Below, piece by piece: positions 22,447-22,678 of a DNA stretch of 22,678 nucleotides. A program made the translations under genes and the position numbers. The notes beneath the pieces were generated by a model. The model had not been told where the DNA came from, ran no database searches, and worked only from the letters and a program-made list of their open reading frames with translations. Origin of the DNA: Bacillota bacterium (lineage in GTDB: Bacteria; Bacillota; Clostridia; Lachnospirales; Lachnospiraceae); assembly GCA_023393095.1 (NCBI GenBank), contig JAEWMT010000060.1, positions 1 through 22,678 of the forward strand, read 5' to 3'. Numbering within the stretch: the stretch's first letter is position 1; every line of letters begins with the position of its first letter.

Positions 22447-22678
22447 TAAACTGTCACCATCCCTACCGACTGTAATTCAACGTTCGAATCAATCTCGTTA
22501 TATGATACTACAACCAGATCCTTAAAATAATCCTGTGTAAGTTTTTTAAAATACATTCTGACAATTGGAGAAGTAATAATAATTGGACTTTTGCCCAATT
22601 CCTCTAATTTATGTACTTCAGCTTGAACAGAATCCATAATTTCTTTGGTAACACTAGGATCAAGTGCCAGATAAGAAC
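22446..22678 (-). CDS. flhA: Flagellar export protein FlhA, C-terminal end (partial)
   Basis: Only the last 76 codons are in the window; the 5' part lies beyond the right edge. The visible residues, from SYLALDPSV through KSPIIITSPIVRMYFKKLTQ to DLVVVSYNEIDSNVELQSVG and MVTV, correspond to the end of the cytosolic domain of FlhA, part of the flagellar type III export gate. An internal ATG at 22637 is not a start, because the frame stays open to the edge and matches the family upstream. Its stop TAG overlaps the flhF GTG. Confidence 0.93.
   Translation of the reverse strand, partial: SYLALDPSVTKEIMDSVQAEVHKLEELGKSPIIITSPIVRMYFKKLTQDYFKDLVVVSYNEIDSNVELQSVGMVTV

Overview
The window looks like a low-GC Firmicute chromosome, most likely a motile Clostridia species of the Lachnospiraceae type. 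The supporting signs are AT-rich intergenic DNA, strong AGGAGG ribosome binding sites, CheC and CheD, a Gram-positive flagellar/chemotaxis gene order, and ribosomal and translation genes typical of Clostridia. This assignment is inference from gene content. Every confident gene lies on the minus strand, so transcription runs from high to low coordinates.

Right part (about 10157-22678): the distal end of a large flagellar/chemotaxis operon. In transcription order it holds the 3' end of flhA, flhF, flhG, a PilZ (YcgR-like) gene, cheB, cheA, cheW, cheC, cheD, a small two-helix membrane protein, the flagellar sigma factor sigD, fapA (DUF342), a 101-aa Gln/Lys-rich protein, a SwrB-like (DUF6115-type) membrane protein and a membrane-anchored MltG/YceG LysM-like protein. 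Gaps are mostly 0-80 bases and several stop/start codons overlap or touch, pointing to one long message. This nearly reproduces the Bacillus subtilis fla/che order (flhA-flhF-flhG-cheB-cheA-cheW-cheC-cheD-sigD-swrB-rpsB-tsf-pyrH-frr-uppS-cdsA).

Middle (8000-10153): rpsB and tsf form their own unit, with a near-perfect extended -10 promoter, an intergenic hairpin and a terminator. The 3' end of tsf is followed by two decayed tandem copies of its own tail.

Inserted region (about 3350-8000): compared with the B. subtilis order, about 5 kb separates tsf from pyrH. It carries a GreA-family gene, a GNAT-like fragment and an unrecognised 247-aa gene. These three are bracketed by about 190-bp imperfect direct repeats that contain the end of one gene and the beginning of the other, which is the scar of a tandem duplication or integration. 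A two-gene polysaccharide deacetylase-bactofilin operon follows, probably concerned with the cell envelope and cell shape. The spacer between the two groups holds an unassigned plus-strand promoter-like sequence.

Left part (1-3342): pyrH, frr, uppS and cdsA, driven by a strong promoter-like sequence. They provide UMP kinase, ribosome recycling, undecaprenyl diphosphate synthesis and CDP-diacylglycerol synthesis. Between frr and uppS lies a 371-base spacer with a transposon-end-like hairpin and two copies of a palindrome-rich repeat.

No tRNA, rRNA, CRISPR array, complete insertion sequence or recognised riboswitch was seen. I found no clearly new multi-gene system. The most unusual points are the repeat and duplication scars and a few unrecognised small genes.
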